Below are positions 50,831-59,257 of a DNA stretch of 64,000 nt, piece by piece (the first letter of the stretch is position 1; every line of letters begins with the position of its first letter). The DNA is taken from assembly GCF_003813775.1 (NCBI RefSeq), contig NZ_RPDH01000001.1, positions 2,232,001 through 2,296,000 on the forward strand, given 5' to 3'. The DNA is from Chitinophaga lutea. Its GTDB lineage: Bacteria; Bacteroidota; Bacteroidia; Chitinophagales; Chitinophagaceae. The translations under genes were made by a program, and so were the position numbers. Below the pieces are notes generated by a model. That model saw nothing but the letters and a program-made list of their open reading frames with translations, ran no database searches and was not told the origin of the DNA.

Positions 50831-50857
50831 ACGGGGCTTTAAAAGCCCCGTTTTTTT
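50831..50857. terminator. Terminator between amidohydrolase and DUF3857 gene
   Basis: The stem ACGGGGCTT/AAGCCCCGT (50831-50839 with 50843-50851) is followed by TTTTTT. The genes on the two sides are convergent. The minus-strand tail is weaker. Confidence 0.85.
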
Positions 50858-53399
50858 ATGCGGATTCGTAAGGAAGCGTGAAAGTATGCTTCACCCGTTT
50901 AGATAGCTGCATCACCGGTATCCAGATGGCCGCCGGTAAAATCGCGGAAAGCAGCGTGGAGAACTGATCGGTGAAATTATTGCTGCCCGTCAGTGCGTCT
51001 GCTATGCCGAAATCGACGAAAGCCCACACCACATTAAAAGCCAGCATAAAAGAAAACACTCTCGGGAAAATATCCCGTTTGCGGAAAAACAGCAGCAGGT
51101 TAAAAATCGTAACGGCCAGTAAAAACACATTACAGATCACTTCCAGCAGCAGAAATGCCTGGATGAGAGAGATATTCTTGCCGCTGAAAGTAGCCGGAAG
51201 GTTCATCCATACGTTGCCCTGGAATACTTCGAGTCCGAAAACCGTAGTCACTACACGAAACGGAGAAATCACCACACCGATCGCCAGCAGAATCAGCCAG
51301 CTCCCGATGTCCCATGGCTGCTGTACGGGATAGGATGAGGGTAGGGAACGCTTATAATACTTTGTGCCCAGCTGTGCAAAAAAGGCTGCCGCTGCGAGCG
51401 CCAGCAGTATCGCCAGCCAATTGACGCCTCCCGCCCAACGGCCGCCGGCGGCCGCCGTGTCGCCCGCGCCGGGCCGCCAGGTAAGACTGATGTTGGCGGC
51501 ATCATTCAGGGCATTCATATCCTGCCGGTACTGATCCAGGTCTTCCCGGGGGATATGGTCCATTGTGGACTCGAAAGAATAACGCAGCTGCACTGAATTC
51601 ATTACGGCGGCCGGTTTCGAGATAAAGCGGTATCCTTCACGCCGGATATCGATCTTTTCCTGTGCCACCTGCCATTCCTGGGGGAGGGTTATGATGATCG
51701 AATGTTGCACGTTCATCGGGAATTCAAGCGCCACGGGTGTTTTTCTGCCTTTGTCGATAAACACCAGCTTACTGGTCAATATGTGAGCAGGGGTCGTGAA
51801 AGATTGCATCATGCCGTTTGCGCTATCAATCGTCCACGGTTCGTAAATGGTATAAGATTCAGATACGGAAATCACATTCGCCGAATCGTTGTCGGAAATC
51901 CGGATGGAGTCGCGCATTTCCACCTTCCCATACTTTTTGCTGTAGAATTCGGTATAGGAGGTTTCCATATCACTGAGAGCGGAATTGGCGGATGAGGCGC
52001 GAAAGATGTCCGCCTGCATGCCTTTATAAATGCTGGTAACCAGCAGTTGCGCAGTGTCGTTTTCAATGCTGTGGATAGTGAAGAGCTCCGTAACGTCGAG
52101 CGTCCCGGTGTTTTTCACAGGGATGTCTGAAAGGGCGGTGATGCCTTCCTTTACGAGCAGCGCTTTTCTGAATAAAGGATTATAGCGGTTATGCAGGCGG
52201 CCACGCTGGTAGGCCTGGGTGGCATCTATCCAGTAGTCGACATCCCTGTAACGGGCCTTTACGATCACATGATTAAATCGTGCGGGGGAAGGGAGGCGGT
52301 CTGCAATATGCCCTCTTAAATCAGTGTGTACATAGGCGACGTCTGCTTCAATGCCCTGCGCCCGAAGCAGCGTCGTCAGCAGCAGCGCTTTGTCTTTGCA
52401 ATCGCCGAAACGTTGCCTGCACACTTTTTCCGGCGTATTGGGGCGGTGTGAATATTCTCCCATTTCAATACCCATGTAGCGGATGTCATCCTGCACAAAC
52501 CGGATGGCCGCCTCGAAATACTTCGCGGTATCGTTGCCAGCCTGTTTCCTGAGCCGGACAATCCTGTTCGCCACCTCGTTCCCGTTCATCGGCACGTTAT
52601 TGACCGATGCGCCCCAGCGAGCCACCGCAGCCCAGTCTGTAAACTCACTGATGTCTACGTAGGGGAAATCTGCATACCACGAAGGCTGATAGTCTTCCGG
52701 CTTCAGGCGGAAAACTTTATTGCTTAAATCCCACTCATACAGGCGCAGACCGTTCAGCATTTTTTCTACCGGACGGGGTGCGCCCTGGTAATATTTGAAA
52801 TGAAGCGGCCGCGCCGGCGCCGCGATGAGCGCTTTATAAAAATTGGCGACCGGTTCATACACCGTCAGGTAAAGGGTGTTGGAGTAGAGACCATTAAAAA
52901 TGGGATTTTCTCCAATAATGGAATAGGCATATTCGATCTGATCGCCCTTTCGCACATCTTCCAGGATAAGATAGGCGTTGTACTGTCCGCTATATATGAA
53001 CATCGACAGCTCTTCTTCCTGTTGCAGTACTTTGATACGAGACAGGTTGAGCTGGTTGATCACCTGGCCGTTGCGGCGGATCAGAATCTGGTGGAACTGC
53101 AGCTTTTCATATTCCGGGCTGTAGTCGACGCTGATTTCCGAACCATTTTGTATGCCTGCTTCGGATTCTATCTGGCGGATGATATGGCGGTAAACGGTTT
53201 TCTTTTCAATGTGGTGTTGCTCTTCATACAGCAGCTGATAGTAGCCGTCGCTGAAATCTTTGGCGTTTACTTTACGGGTGAGGTCGGGTTGATAAAGCGC
53301 CAGCCACGATGGAGCGGGCGATGCAGAAATATTTTTGGACTGGGCTCTGAGAAGGCATGGCGCCAGCAAGAGAGCGGCAAGGAATAACAATCGGTACAT
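50856..53399 (-). CDS. DUF3857/transglutaminase-like membrane protein
   Basis: The 847-residue product has a signal peptide (1-20). A DUF3857 beta domain covers about residues 35-240. A transglutaminase-like core follows with the catalytic Cys in RFGDCKDKALLL, the His in RFNHVIVKA and the Asp in YWIDATQAY. Several membrane helices lie in the C-terminal third (about 655-830). It probably acts on proteins or peptides at the envelope. It is the last of three genes read in one direction, 26 nt after DUF2891. The start at 53397-53399 opens the signal peptide. Confidence 0.9.
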   Translation of the reverse strand: MYRLLFLAALLLAPCLLRAQSKNISASPAPSWLALYQPDLTRKVNAKDFSDGYYQLLYEEQHHIEKKTVYRHIIRQIESEAGIQNGSEISVDYSPEYEKLQFHQILIRRNGQVINQLNLSRIKVLQQEEELSMFIYSGQYNAYLILEDVRKGDQIEYAYSIIGENPIFNGLYSNTLYLTVYEPVANFYKALIAAPARPLHFKYYQGAPRPVEKMLNGLRLYEWDLSNKVFRLKPEDYQPSWYADFPYVDISEFTDWAAVARWGASVNNVPMNGNEVANRIVRLRKQAGNDTAKYFEAAIRFVQDDIRYMGIEMGEYSHRPNTPEKVCRQRFGDCKDKALLLTTLLRAQGIEADVAYVHTDLRGHIADRLPSPARFNHVIVKARYRDVDYWIDATQAYQRGRLHNRYNPLFRKALLVKEGITALSDIPVKNTGTLDVTELFTIHSIENDTAQLLVTSIYKGMQADIFRASSANSALSDMETSYTEFYSKKYGKVEMRDSIRISDNDSANVISVSESYTIYEPWTIDSANGMMQSFTTPAHILTSKLVFIDKGRKTPVALEFPMNVQHSIIITLPQEWQVAQEKIDIRREGYRFISKPAAVMNSVQLRYSFESTMDHIPREDLDQYRQDMNALNDAANISLTWRPGAGDTAAAGGRWAGGVNWLAILLALAAAAFFAQLGTKYYKRSLPSSYPVQQPWDIGSWLILLAIGVVISPFRVVTTVFGLEVFQGNVWMNLPATFSGKNISLIQAFLLLEVICNVFLLAVTIFNLLLFFRKRDIFPRVFSFMLAFNVVWAFVDFGIADALTGSNNFTDQFSTLLSAILPAAIWIPVMQLSKRVKHTFTLPYESA

Positions 53400-53425
53400 G
53401 GGACAAAAGGTATAAACAGACAATA

Positions 53426-54517
53426 TTAATACTCTACCGTTAACGCGTACACGGCAAACGTCGCCAGCCAGTGCTCGCCGGCGTAATCACCGCTTGCTAC
53501 ATGCGGCAGGGCGGCATGCAGGTGGCGGTTGGCCAGTTCCCTGATGGCGTTGCCATTTTCGCCCACCTGGCGGGCAATGCCGTACAGGCACCAAGCGCGG
53601 CTGAGGTTCAGCCCGTCGAGGTGTACCAGCTTCCCGTCTGTGCGGTCTTTCACGGCCGCGATGCTGAACAGCTGCGGGTCTTTTTCAAACAGGCCGGGCA
53701 GAAATTCCTTCACCCAGGTTTTATAGGTGGCTGCCGGTAATATCCGCCACATCAGGTCGGCTTCTTCGAGGCAGGGCGATAAAAAATCATAGCCACCGGG
53801 CTCCCAACTGGCGGGGCAATTCCGGTCTTTGGCGTAGAAACGCATGGCGGCTTCGCGGATGGCGGACTGGAGGGCCGTGTCCCTCGTGACCATGCCGTAA
53901 TCCCAGGCGAGGCGGAGACCGAAGGCCAGGTTGGTATGCTCGCCCACACGGATGGGATAGACGATTTTTTTCAGGAAGTCGCGCCAGGCGTTGCTGAAGT
54001 GCCAGGCCAGCGGGGCGATGTTCTGCCGCAGCTGGCGGCCCAACGGATCGTCCCAGGTGATAAGCTCCGTTTGCAGCTGCATCAGCCAGCTCCAGCCGTA
54101 GATGCGCTCGAAGCCTTTGTTTTCCTTGTTCCGGAACAGGAGCATTTCCTGCCGGATATTTTCCTGCGAGAGATTTTCTGCTAGTTTCTGCCGGATCTCC
54201 GCCGCATTCGGCAGGTCGGGGTACATTTTCAGCAAACGCACCAGCATCCAGTGCCCGTGGACGCTGCTATGCCAGTCGTAGCACCCGTAAAAAGCGGGGT
54301 GATAAGTTTGCGGCGCTTTCAGGTACGAAGAGTCCGAAAACACGATGCCCGTTTTATACGGGAATGCGTGCTGCATGCATTTGAGCGGCAGCGCTGCGAA
54401 GTGAAGGGCGCCGGCGGTAGTGAGCCGCATCTGTCCGTCTTTTTCCGTGTAGAGGGACATTTGCGCAAAACCATTGGAATACCACAACAGGCATACAAGC
54501 AGGGATAAAACTCTCAT
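53426..54517 (-). CDS. DUF2891 family secreted protein
   Basis: The 363-residue protein has a signal peptide (1-18) and the DUF2891 pattern: HPAFYGCYDWHSSVHGHW, FERIYGWSWLMQLQTEL, IRVGEHTNLAFGL and YDFLSPCLEEADLMWR. The regular helix pairs and aromatic residues indicate an alpha/alpha-toroid, the fold of many glycoside hydrolases and epimerases, so a role in glycan handling is possible. It is 1 nt from the GGR gene upstream. Confidence 0.88.
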   Translation of the reverse strand: MRVLSLLVCLLWYSNGFAQMSLYTEKDGQMRLTTAGALHFAALPLKCMQHAFPYKTGIVFSDSSYLKAPQTYHPAFYGCYDWHSSVHGHWMLVRLLKMYPDLPNAAEIRQKLAENLSQENIRQEMLLFRNKENKGFERIYGWSWLMQLQTELITWDDPLGRQLRQNIAPLAWHFSNAWRDFLKKIVYPIRVGEHTNLAFGLRLAWDYGMVTRDTALQSAIREAAMRFYAKDRNCPASWEPGGYDFLSPCLEEADLMWRILPAATYKTWVKEFLPGLFEKDPQLFSIAAVKDRTDGKLVHLDGLNLSRAWCLYGIARQVGENGNAIRELANRHLHAALPHVASGDYAGEHWLATFAVYALTVEY

Positions 54518-54518
54518 A

Positions 54519-55757
54519 TCAGCGGTTGAGTAACAGTTTGAAATAGAATGACGGGCGGGTGAGTTTTTTCCGCAGGTCTACTTCATAAAACATGCTGGAA
54601 ATCACGTCACGCAGTTGTTTATTCCTCATGCCCATTTTCATGAGCCAGTTAAACAGGCGGGGATACTTCACCAGTTGCTGCAGTTTGTAACTCAGGCGCA
54701 GCTCCGGGCCCAGTACGCGGTACACGCTTTCGTCGTAGGCCATCATCGTTTCCGCCGAACAATCACCGGTATCCAGACAGGCGGCAGCCTGTTTGGCCGC
54801 GATGGCGCCGCAGTAAATGGCGTTGCCGATGCCTTCCCCGGTAAAAGGGTCGATGATAAAAGCGGCATCGCCCACCAGCATATACCGGCTGCCGGAAAGG
54901 CGCCGTTTTTTGGAGCCCAGCGGCAGGCCGTAGCCATCGAGGCTGCTCACCATCTCCGCATCGCGGAAACGTTCTGCAAATATCGGATCCTGCTTCAGCG
55001 TGTCTGTGAGCAGGGTTTTGAGATTGATCTTCCGGTCGCGCACCGCATCGCTCAGCATATCCATGCCTACATTGGCTTCGCCGTTGGGCAGGGGGAATAT
55101 CCAGAGATAACCCGGCAGCAGGTTTTTGAGAAAATGGAGCTCGATGAAGCTGTCCTGGTGTGTGCCTTTCACGCCTTTGTAATAAGCGCGGATACCGGCG
55201 GCATAATATTTCGGTTCCATGCGGATGTTGGCCACATCGCGGGTGAAGGAAGAATGTGCGCCGTTGGCCACGATCAGGATTTTAGCTTTTACCTGGAAGT
55301 CGCCGGCGTTGTTGGACAGCAGGTAGCCATCCGTTTCTTCCGTGTATTTGTCGATGCTGACGCCTTCGAACAACTGCACATTTGGGCTGCGCTTCAGTTC
55401 ATCCACCATAAAATTGTCGAAGTGGATGCGTTTGCAGACGAAGCCGATGGGGGAATCCGATTGTTTGTTGTAGTTGGGTTTGTACGGAACGTCCATGCTT
55501 TGGCGGCCGGGAGAAACGAAGGTGACGCCCCAGCTGTTTTCTTTTTCCGCGAACTGTTGCAGGCGGTCTGCAATGGCGGGATCGATCTTCTGCAGGCCGG
55601 TGATAACCTTACCGCTCAACCCGTCGCCACACACCTTGTCGCGGGGGAAGACCGCTTTGTCCACTACAACGCAGGGAATGCCGAGCCTGTCGAGTTGCAG
55701 GGCCGTGGTGGCGCCGCCGGGGCCTGCTCCGATAATACATACTGATGTGGTGATCAT
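54519..55757 (-). CDS. Geranylgeranyl reductase family FAD-dependent oxidoreductase
   Basis: The 412-residue flavoprotein has the FAD-binding start CIIGAGPGGATTALQLDRLG, the family feature VFPRDKVCGDGLSGK, and the second FAD site RYMLVGDAAFIIDPFTGEGIG. Members reduce double bonds in isoprenoid chains or act as halogenase/monooxygenase-like enzymes; the substrate here is not known. The start at 55755-55757 matches the family. It is the first gene of a three-gene unit (with DUF2891 and DUF3857) and is divergent from ybaB. Confidence 0.88.
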   Translation of the reverse strand: MITTSVCIIGAGPGGATTALQLDRLGIPCVVVDKAVFPRDKVCGDGLSGKVITGLQKIDPAIADRLQQFAEKENSWGVTFVSPGRQSMDVPYKPNYNKQSDSPIGFVCKRIHFDNFMVDELKRSPNVQLFEGVSIDKYTEETDGYLLSNNAGDFQVKAKILIVANGAHSSFTRDVANIRMEPKYYAAGIRAYYKGVKGTHQDSFIELHFLKNLLPGYLWIFPLPNGEANVGMDMLSDAVRDRKINLKTLLTDTLKQDPIFAERFRDAEMVSSLDGYGLPLGSKKRRLSGSRYMLVGDAAFIIDPFTGEGIGNAIYCGAIAAKQAAACLDTGDCSAETMMAYDESVYRVLGPELRLSYKLQQLVKYPRLFNWLMKMGMRNKQLRDVISSMFYEVDLRKKLTRPSFYFKLLLNR

Positions 55758-55799
55758 AGGTCGCCAAGATACGTATTCTGGCGGCGCTGTGGAAATATA

Positions 55800-55807
55800 T
55801 ATCTTTG
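55800..55807 (+). promoter_or_regulatory. -7 promoter element (TATCTTTG) of ybaB
   Basis: Exact TAnnTTTG match, 16 nt before the ybaB ATG. Confidence 0.55.
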
Positions 55808-55823
55808 TCCAAAACCGATAATT

Positions 55824-56138
55824 ATGTTTGGAGACTTGTTTGGAAAACTGCAGGAGGCGCAGCAGAAAATGAGCGATACGAAGGAGCGCCTCAAGAATAT
55901 TACCGTTGCCGGAGAAGCGGGTAACGGCGCCGTAAAGGTAGTGGTAACCGGCAACCGCGAGGTACAGAGCCTGGAGGTGGCGCCGGAACTGCTGAGCGCG
56001 GATAAAAAGGAGGAGCTGGAAGACCTGCTGATCACCGCTCTGAATCGCGCGCTGAAAAATGCGGAAAATACCTGGGAAGCGGAAATGAAAAACGTGGCGG
56101 GCGGTATGCTCGGCGGCATGGGCCTTCCCGGAATGTAA
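55824..56138 (+). CDS. YbaB/EbfC nucleoid-associated protein
   Basis: The 104-residue protein has the YbaB pattern: an N-terminal helix MFGDLFGKLQEAQQKM, a beta core with AGNGAVKVVVTGNREVQSLEV and a C-terminal helix, ending in a Gly/Met-rich tail (GGMLGGMGLPGM). These dimers bind DNA with little sequence preference and shape the nucleoid. In many bacteria the gene sits beside dnaX-recR. It does not here. Confidence 0.93.
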   Translation: MFGDLFGKLQEAQQKMSDTKERLKNITVAGEAGNGAVKVVVTGNREVQSLEVAPELLSADKKEELEDLLITALNRALKNAENTWEAEMKNVAGGMLGGMGLPGM

Positions 56139-56147
56139 GGCATAAAA

Positions 56148-56177
56148 AAACCGTCCCAACTTTAGTCGGGACGGTTT
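56148..56177. terminator. Bidirectional terminator between ybaB and typA
   Basis: A 10-bp stem AAACCGTCCC/GGGACGGTTT (56148-56157 with 56168-56177) with A and T tracts serves both convergent genes. Confidence 0.85.
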
Positions 56178-56205
56178 CATATCCTTTTGTCTTTATCTAT
56201 TACAC

Positions 56206-58020
56206 TTAGCTAACCTCTTCCGCTTTCAGCATCTTTTGGTACTTCTTCCTCTCTTCTTCATCCAGGATGGTTTTGCGCATACGGATGTGGTTCGGTGTTA
56301 CTTCGATGCACTCGTCCTGCTGGATGTACTCCATGCACTCTTCAAGCGTCATCAGTATTTTAGGCGCAATGTTCGCAGCACCATCGGTACCGCTTGCACG
56401 CATGTTGGTCAATTTTTTGCCCTCGTTGGGGTTTACCACCAGGTCGCCGGGTTTGTTGTTTTCACCGATGATCATGCCTTTGTAAACCTCTTCTCCCGGA
56501 TCAACGAAGAATGAACCTCTGTCCTGCAGTTTATCAAGGGAATAACCGGTAGTGGTACCGCCTTCCTTAGCACAGAGAACACCGTTGTTACGGCCGGGGA
56601 TGGGGCCTTTCCAGGGTTTGTAGTCATTAAACCTGTGTGCCATTACCGCTTCACCGGCGGTGTTGGTCAGCATCTGCGTACGCAGGCCGATCAAACCGCG
56701 AGAAGGAATCTCGAATTCCAGGTGTTGCATTTCACCTTTGGTTTCCATGATCAGCATTTCTCCTCTGCGGCGTGTAACCAGGTCAATCACTTTAGAAGCA
56801 AATTCCTGCGGAACGTCTACCACAAGTGTTTCAAACGGTTCGCATTTTTTGCCGTCGATGATTTTGGTGATTACCTGCGGCTGACCTACAGTCAGTTCAT
56901 ATCCTTCGCGGCGCATGGTTTCTACCAGTACACCCAGGTGAAGGATACCGCGGCCATATACCATGAAGCTATCTGCAGTTTCGGTATCGTGCACACGCAA
57001 TGCCAGGTTCTTTTCCGTTTCTTTCATCAGGCGGTCGCGCAGGTGACGGGAGGTCACGAACTTGCCGTCTTTACCAAAGAAAGGAGAGTTGTTGATGCTG
57101 AACAGCATGTTCATGGTCGGTTCGTCTACGCTGATAACCGGCAGCGCTTCGGGATTTTCGAAATCTGCGATGGTATCGCCGATACCGAAATCTTCGATGC
57201 CTACTACCGCACAGATGTCTCCGGCAATAACTTCCTGTACGCGTTTTTTACCAAGCGATTCGAAAACATATAATTCACGTACACGGGTCTTTTTGATGGT
57301 GCCGTCTACCTGCACGAGGCTGATAGGCTGGTTTTCAGCGATCTTGCCGCGGGTTACTTTACCTACGGCGATACGGCCGAGGAAAGTAGAGTAATCGAGG
57401 GAAGTGATCTGCATTTGCAGGGTGCCTTCGTTTATTTTCGGCTCGGGAACGTGCGTAAGGATGCCGTCGAGCAGGGGAATAATGTCTTCACGGGGTTCCA
57501 GGGAATCGTTGAACCAACCGTTTTTACCGGAACCATAATAAGTGGGGAAGTTCAATTGGTCTTCCGTGGCGTCCAGGTTAAAGAACAGTTCAAACACGGC
57601 GTCGTGCACTTCATCAGGGCGGCAGTTGGCCTTATCCACCTTGTTGATCACCACAATCGGCTTCAGGTTAAGCTGAAGCGCTTTTTGCAGTACGAAGCGA
57701 GTTTGCGGCATGGGGCCTTCGAATGCGTCCACCAGCAATATTACCCCATCCGCCATTTTCAGCACGCGCTCCACCTCCCCACCGAAGTCGGCGTGGCCCG
57801 GAGTGTCTATCACGTTGATTTTCACGCCCTTGTACATCACGGACACGTTTTTGCTGAGGATGGTGATACCGCGTTCCTTTTCCAGGTCGTTGTTATCCAT
57901 GATCAGTTCACCCGTTTCCTGGTTGGAGCGGAAAACGTTCGTAGAGTGCAGGATTTTATCCACCAGGGTAGTTTTTCCGTGGTCTACGTGTGCGATAATG
58001 GCAATGTTTCTTATTTGCAT
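56206..58020 (-). CDS. typA: Translational GTPase TypA/BipA
   Basis: The 604-residue protein has G1 AHVDHGKTT, G2 RGITI, G3 DTPGHADFGGEVERV and G4 NKVDK. These are followed by the EF-G-like domains and the BipA-specific C-terminal domain (RASGTDGAANIAPKILMTLE). It binds ribosomes and helps 50S assembly and stress adaptation. The ATG at 58018-58020 is chosen; the frame extends upstream without homology. A perfect TACCTTTG promoter element lies about 77 nt upstream. Confidence 0.98.
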   Translation of the reverse strand: MQIRNIAIIAHVDHGKTTLVDKILHSTNVFRSNQETGELIMDNNDLEKERGITILSKNVSVMYKGVKINVIDTPGHADFGGEVERVLKMADGVILLVDAFEGPMPQTRFVLQKALQLNLKPIVVINKVDKANCRPDEVHDAVFELFFNLDATEDQLNFPTYYGSGKNGWFNDSLEPREDIIPLLDGILTHVPEPKINEGTLQMQITSLDYSTFLGRIAVGKVTRGKIAENQPISLVQVDGTIKKTRVRELYVFESLGKKRVQEVIAGDICAVVGIEDFGIGDTIADFENPEALPVISVDEPTMNMLFSINNSPFFGKDGKFVTSRHLRDRLMKETEKNLALRVHDTETADSFMVYGRGILHLGVLVETMRREGYELTVGQPQVITKIIDGKKCEPFETLVVDVPQEFASKVIDLVTRRRGEMLIMETKGEMQHLEFEIPSRGLIGLRTQMLTNTAGEAVMAHRFNDYKPWKGPIPGRNNGVLCAKEGGTTTGYSLDKLQDRGSFFVDPGEEVYKGMIIGENNKPGDLVVNPNEGKKLTNMRASGTDGAANIAPKILMTLEECMEYIQQDECIEVTPNHIRMRKTILDEEERKKYQKMLKAEEVS

Positions 58021-58097
58021 AAATAAATTGTGTGATTTAGCTACGCTTTCAGGCATTTCCGTTACCGGGCCGGACGGCGCAACTCTTAAAAGAGGCG

Positions 58098-58105
58098 CAA
58101 AGGTA
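58098..58105 (-). promoter_or_regulatory. -7 promoter element (TACCTTTG) of typA
   Basis: Exact TAnnTTTG on the minus strand, 77 nt upstream of the start codon. Confidence 0.45.
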
Positions 58106-58213
58106 CGCATAATCTGCGTAATATGGCGGGGTTCGGTCTTAAATTACTGTGAAATAACATTTCTTTGGGCACCATATTTGTGCTATCCGTTGATGATTAA
58201 TAGTCAATAAGTT

Positions 58214-59194
58214 ATGTGGAGAATGTGCTTACTGTTGTTAACGGCTGTGACCGTTCAGGCCCAGAATATCCAGCCGCTCGACGCGGAACTGACCGGATAT
58301 GCATACCCTTACCCCGTCCAATTCTTCCATTTCAGCAGCCAGCAACAGCCGTTGCGCATGGCGTATATGGACCTGCGGCCGGCCCGGCCCAACGGGAAAA
58401 CGGTGCTGCTTCTGCACGGTAAAAACTTCTGCGGGGCGTATTGGGACAGTACGGCGGCCGCCCTGGCGGATAAGGGATTCCGGGTGGTGATGCCCGACCA
58501 GGTGGGGTTTGGTAAGTCGACGAAACCGGCCCACTACCAGTATTCCTTCCAGCAGCTGGCGCAAAACACCAGGGCCCTGCTGGATTCCCTGGGTATCCGT
58601 AAAACTGCCGTGCTGGGGCATTCCATGGGGGGCATGCTGGCTACCCGCTTTGCTTTGATGTACCCGGCGATGACGGAAAAACTGATCCTCGAAAACCCCA
58701 TCGGCCTCGAAGACTGGAAAACGGTAGTGCCGTATCAGCAGGTTGACCAATGGTACAAAGGCGAGCTTGCGCAGGATTACGAGAAAATCAAAAAATACCA
58801 GCTCGACAATTACTACGCCGGCCAATGGACGCCCGCCTACGATAAATGGGCGCAGTTGCTGGCTGGCTGGACGCGGCATCCTGATTATCCCCGAGTTGCC
58901 TGGAACAACGCGTTAACGTACGATATGATTTTCACCCAGCCCGTTTGTTACGAATTTCAGCATGTGCTGGTCCCCACGCTGCTGATCATCGGCCAGCGCG
59001 ACCGTACTGCCCTGGGCAAAGCGTCGGCGCCGGATTCCGTGAAAAGTAAGCTGGGCAATTATCCTGTTTTGGGCCGCAAGGCCGCGGCGCAAATCAAAAA
59101 TGCAAAACTGGTGGAACTGGATAACGTGGGGCATCTTCCGCACGTGGAGGCGTTTTCGCGGTTTATGGAGCCGTTGCAGGGGTTTCTACAATGA
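58214..59194 (+). CDS. Secreted alpha/beta hydrolase
   Basis: The 326-residue protein has a signal peptide (1-16, ending VQAQ) and a classical alpha/beta hydrolase: LLLHGKNFCGAYWD (oxyanion), nucleophile elbow GHSMGGM, the acid in LIIGQRDRTAL and the catalytic His in DNVGHLPHVEAF. It resembles haloalkane dehalogenase/epoxide hydrolase-like esterases; the substrate is unknown. No terminator is evident between it and the convergent patatin gene. Confidence 0.9.
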   Translation: MWRMCLLLLTAVTVQAQNIQPLDAELTGYAYPYPVQFFHFSSQQQPLRMAYMDLRPARPNGKTVLLLHGKNFCGAYWDSTAAALADKGFRVVMPDQVGFGKSTKPAHYQYSFQQLAQNTRALLDSLGIRKTAVLGHSMGGMLATRFALMYPAMTEKLILENPIGLEDWKTVVPYQQVDQWYKGELAQDYEKIKKYQLDNYYAGQWTPAYDKWAQLLAGWTRHPDYPRVAWNNALTYDMIFTQPVCYEFQHVLVPTLLIIGQRDRTALGKASAPDSVKSKLGNYPVLGRKAAAQIKNAKLVELDNVGHLPHVEAFSRFMEPLQGFLQ

Positions 59195-59257
59195 CCGGGG
59201 CAGTCCGGATGTCCGTGCGCTCAGCCATCTCCAGGGCTGACCGGTGTTGCAAGGAGC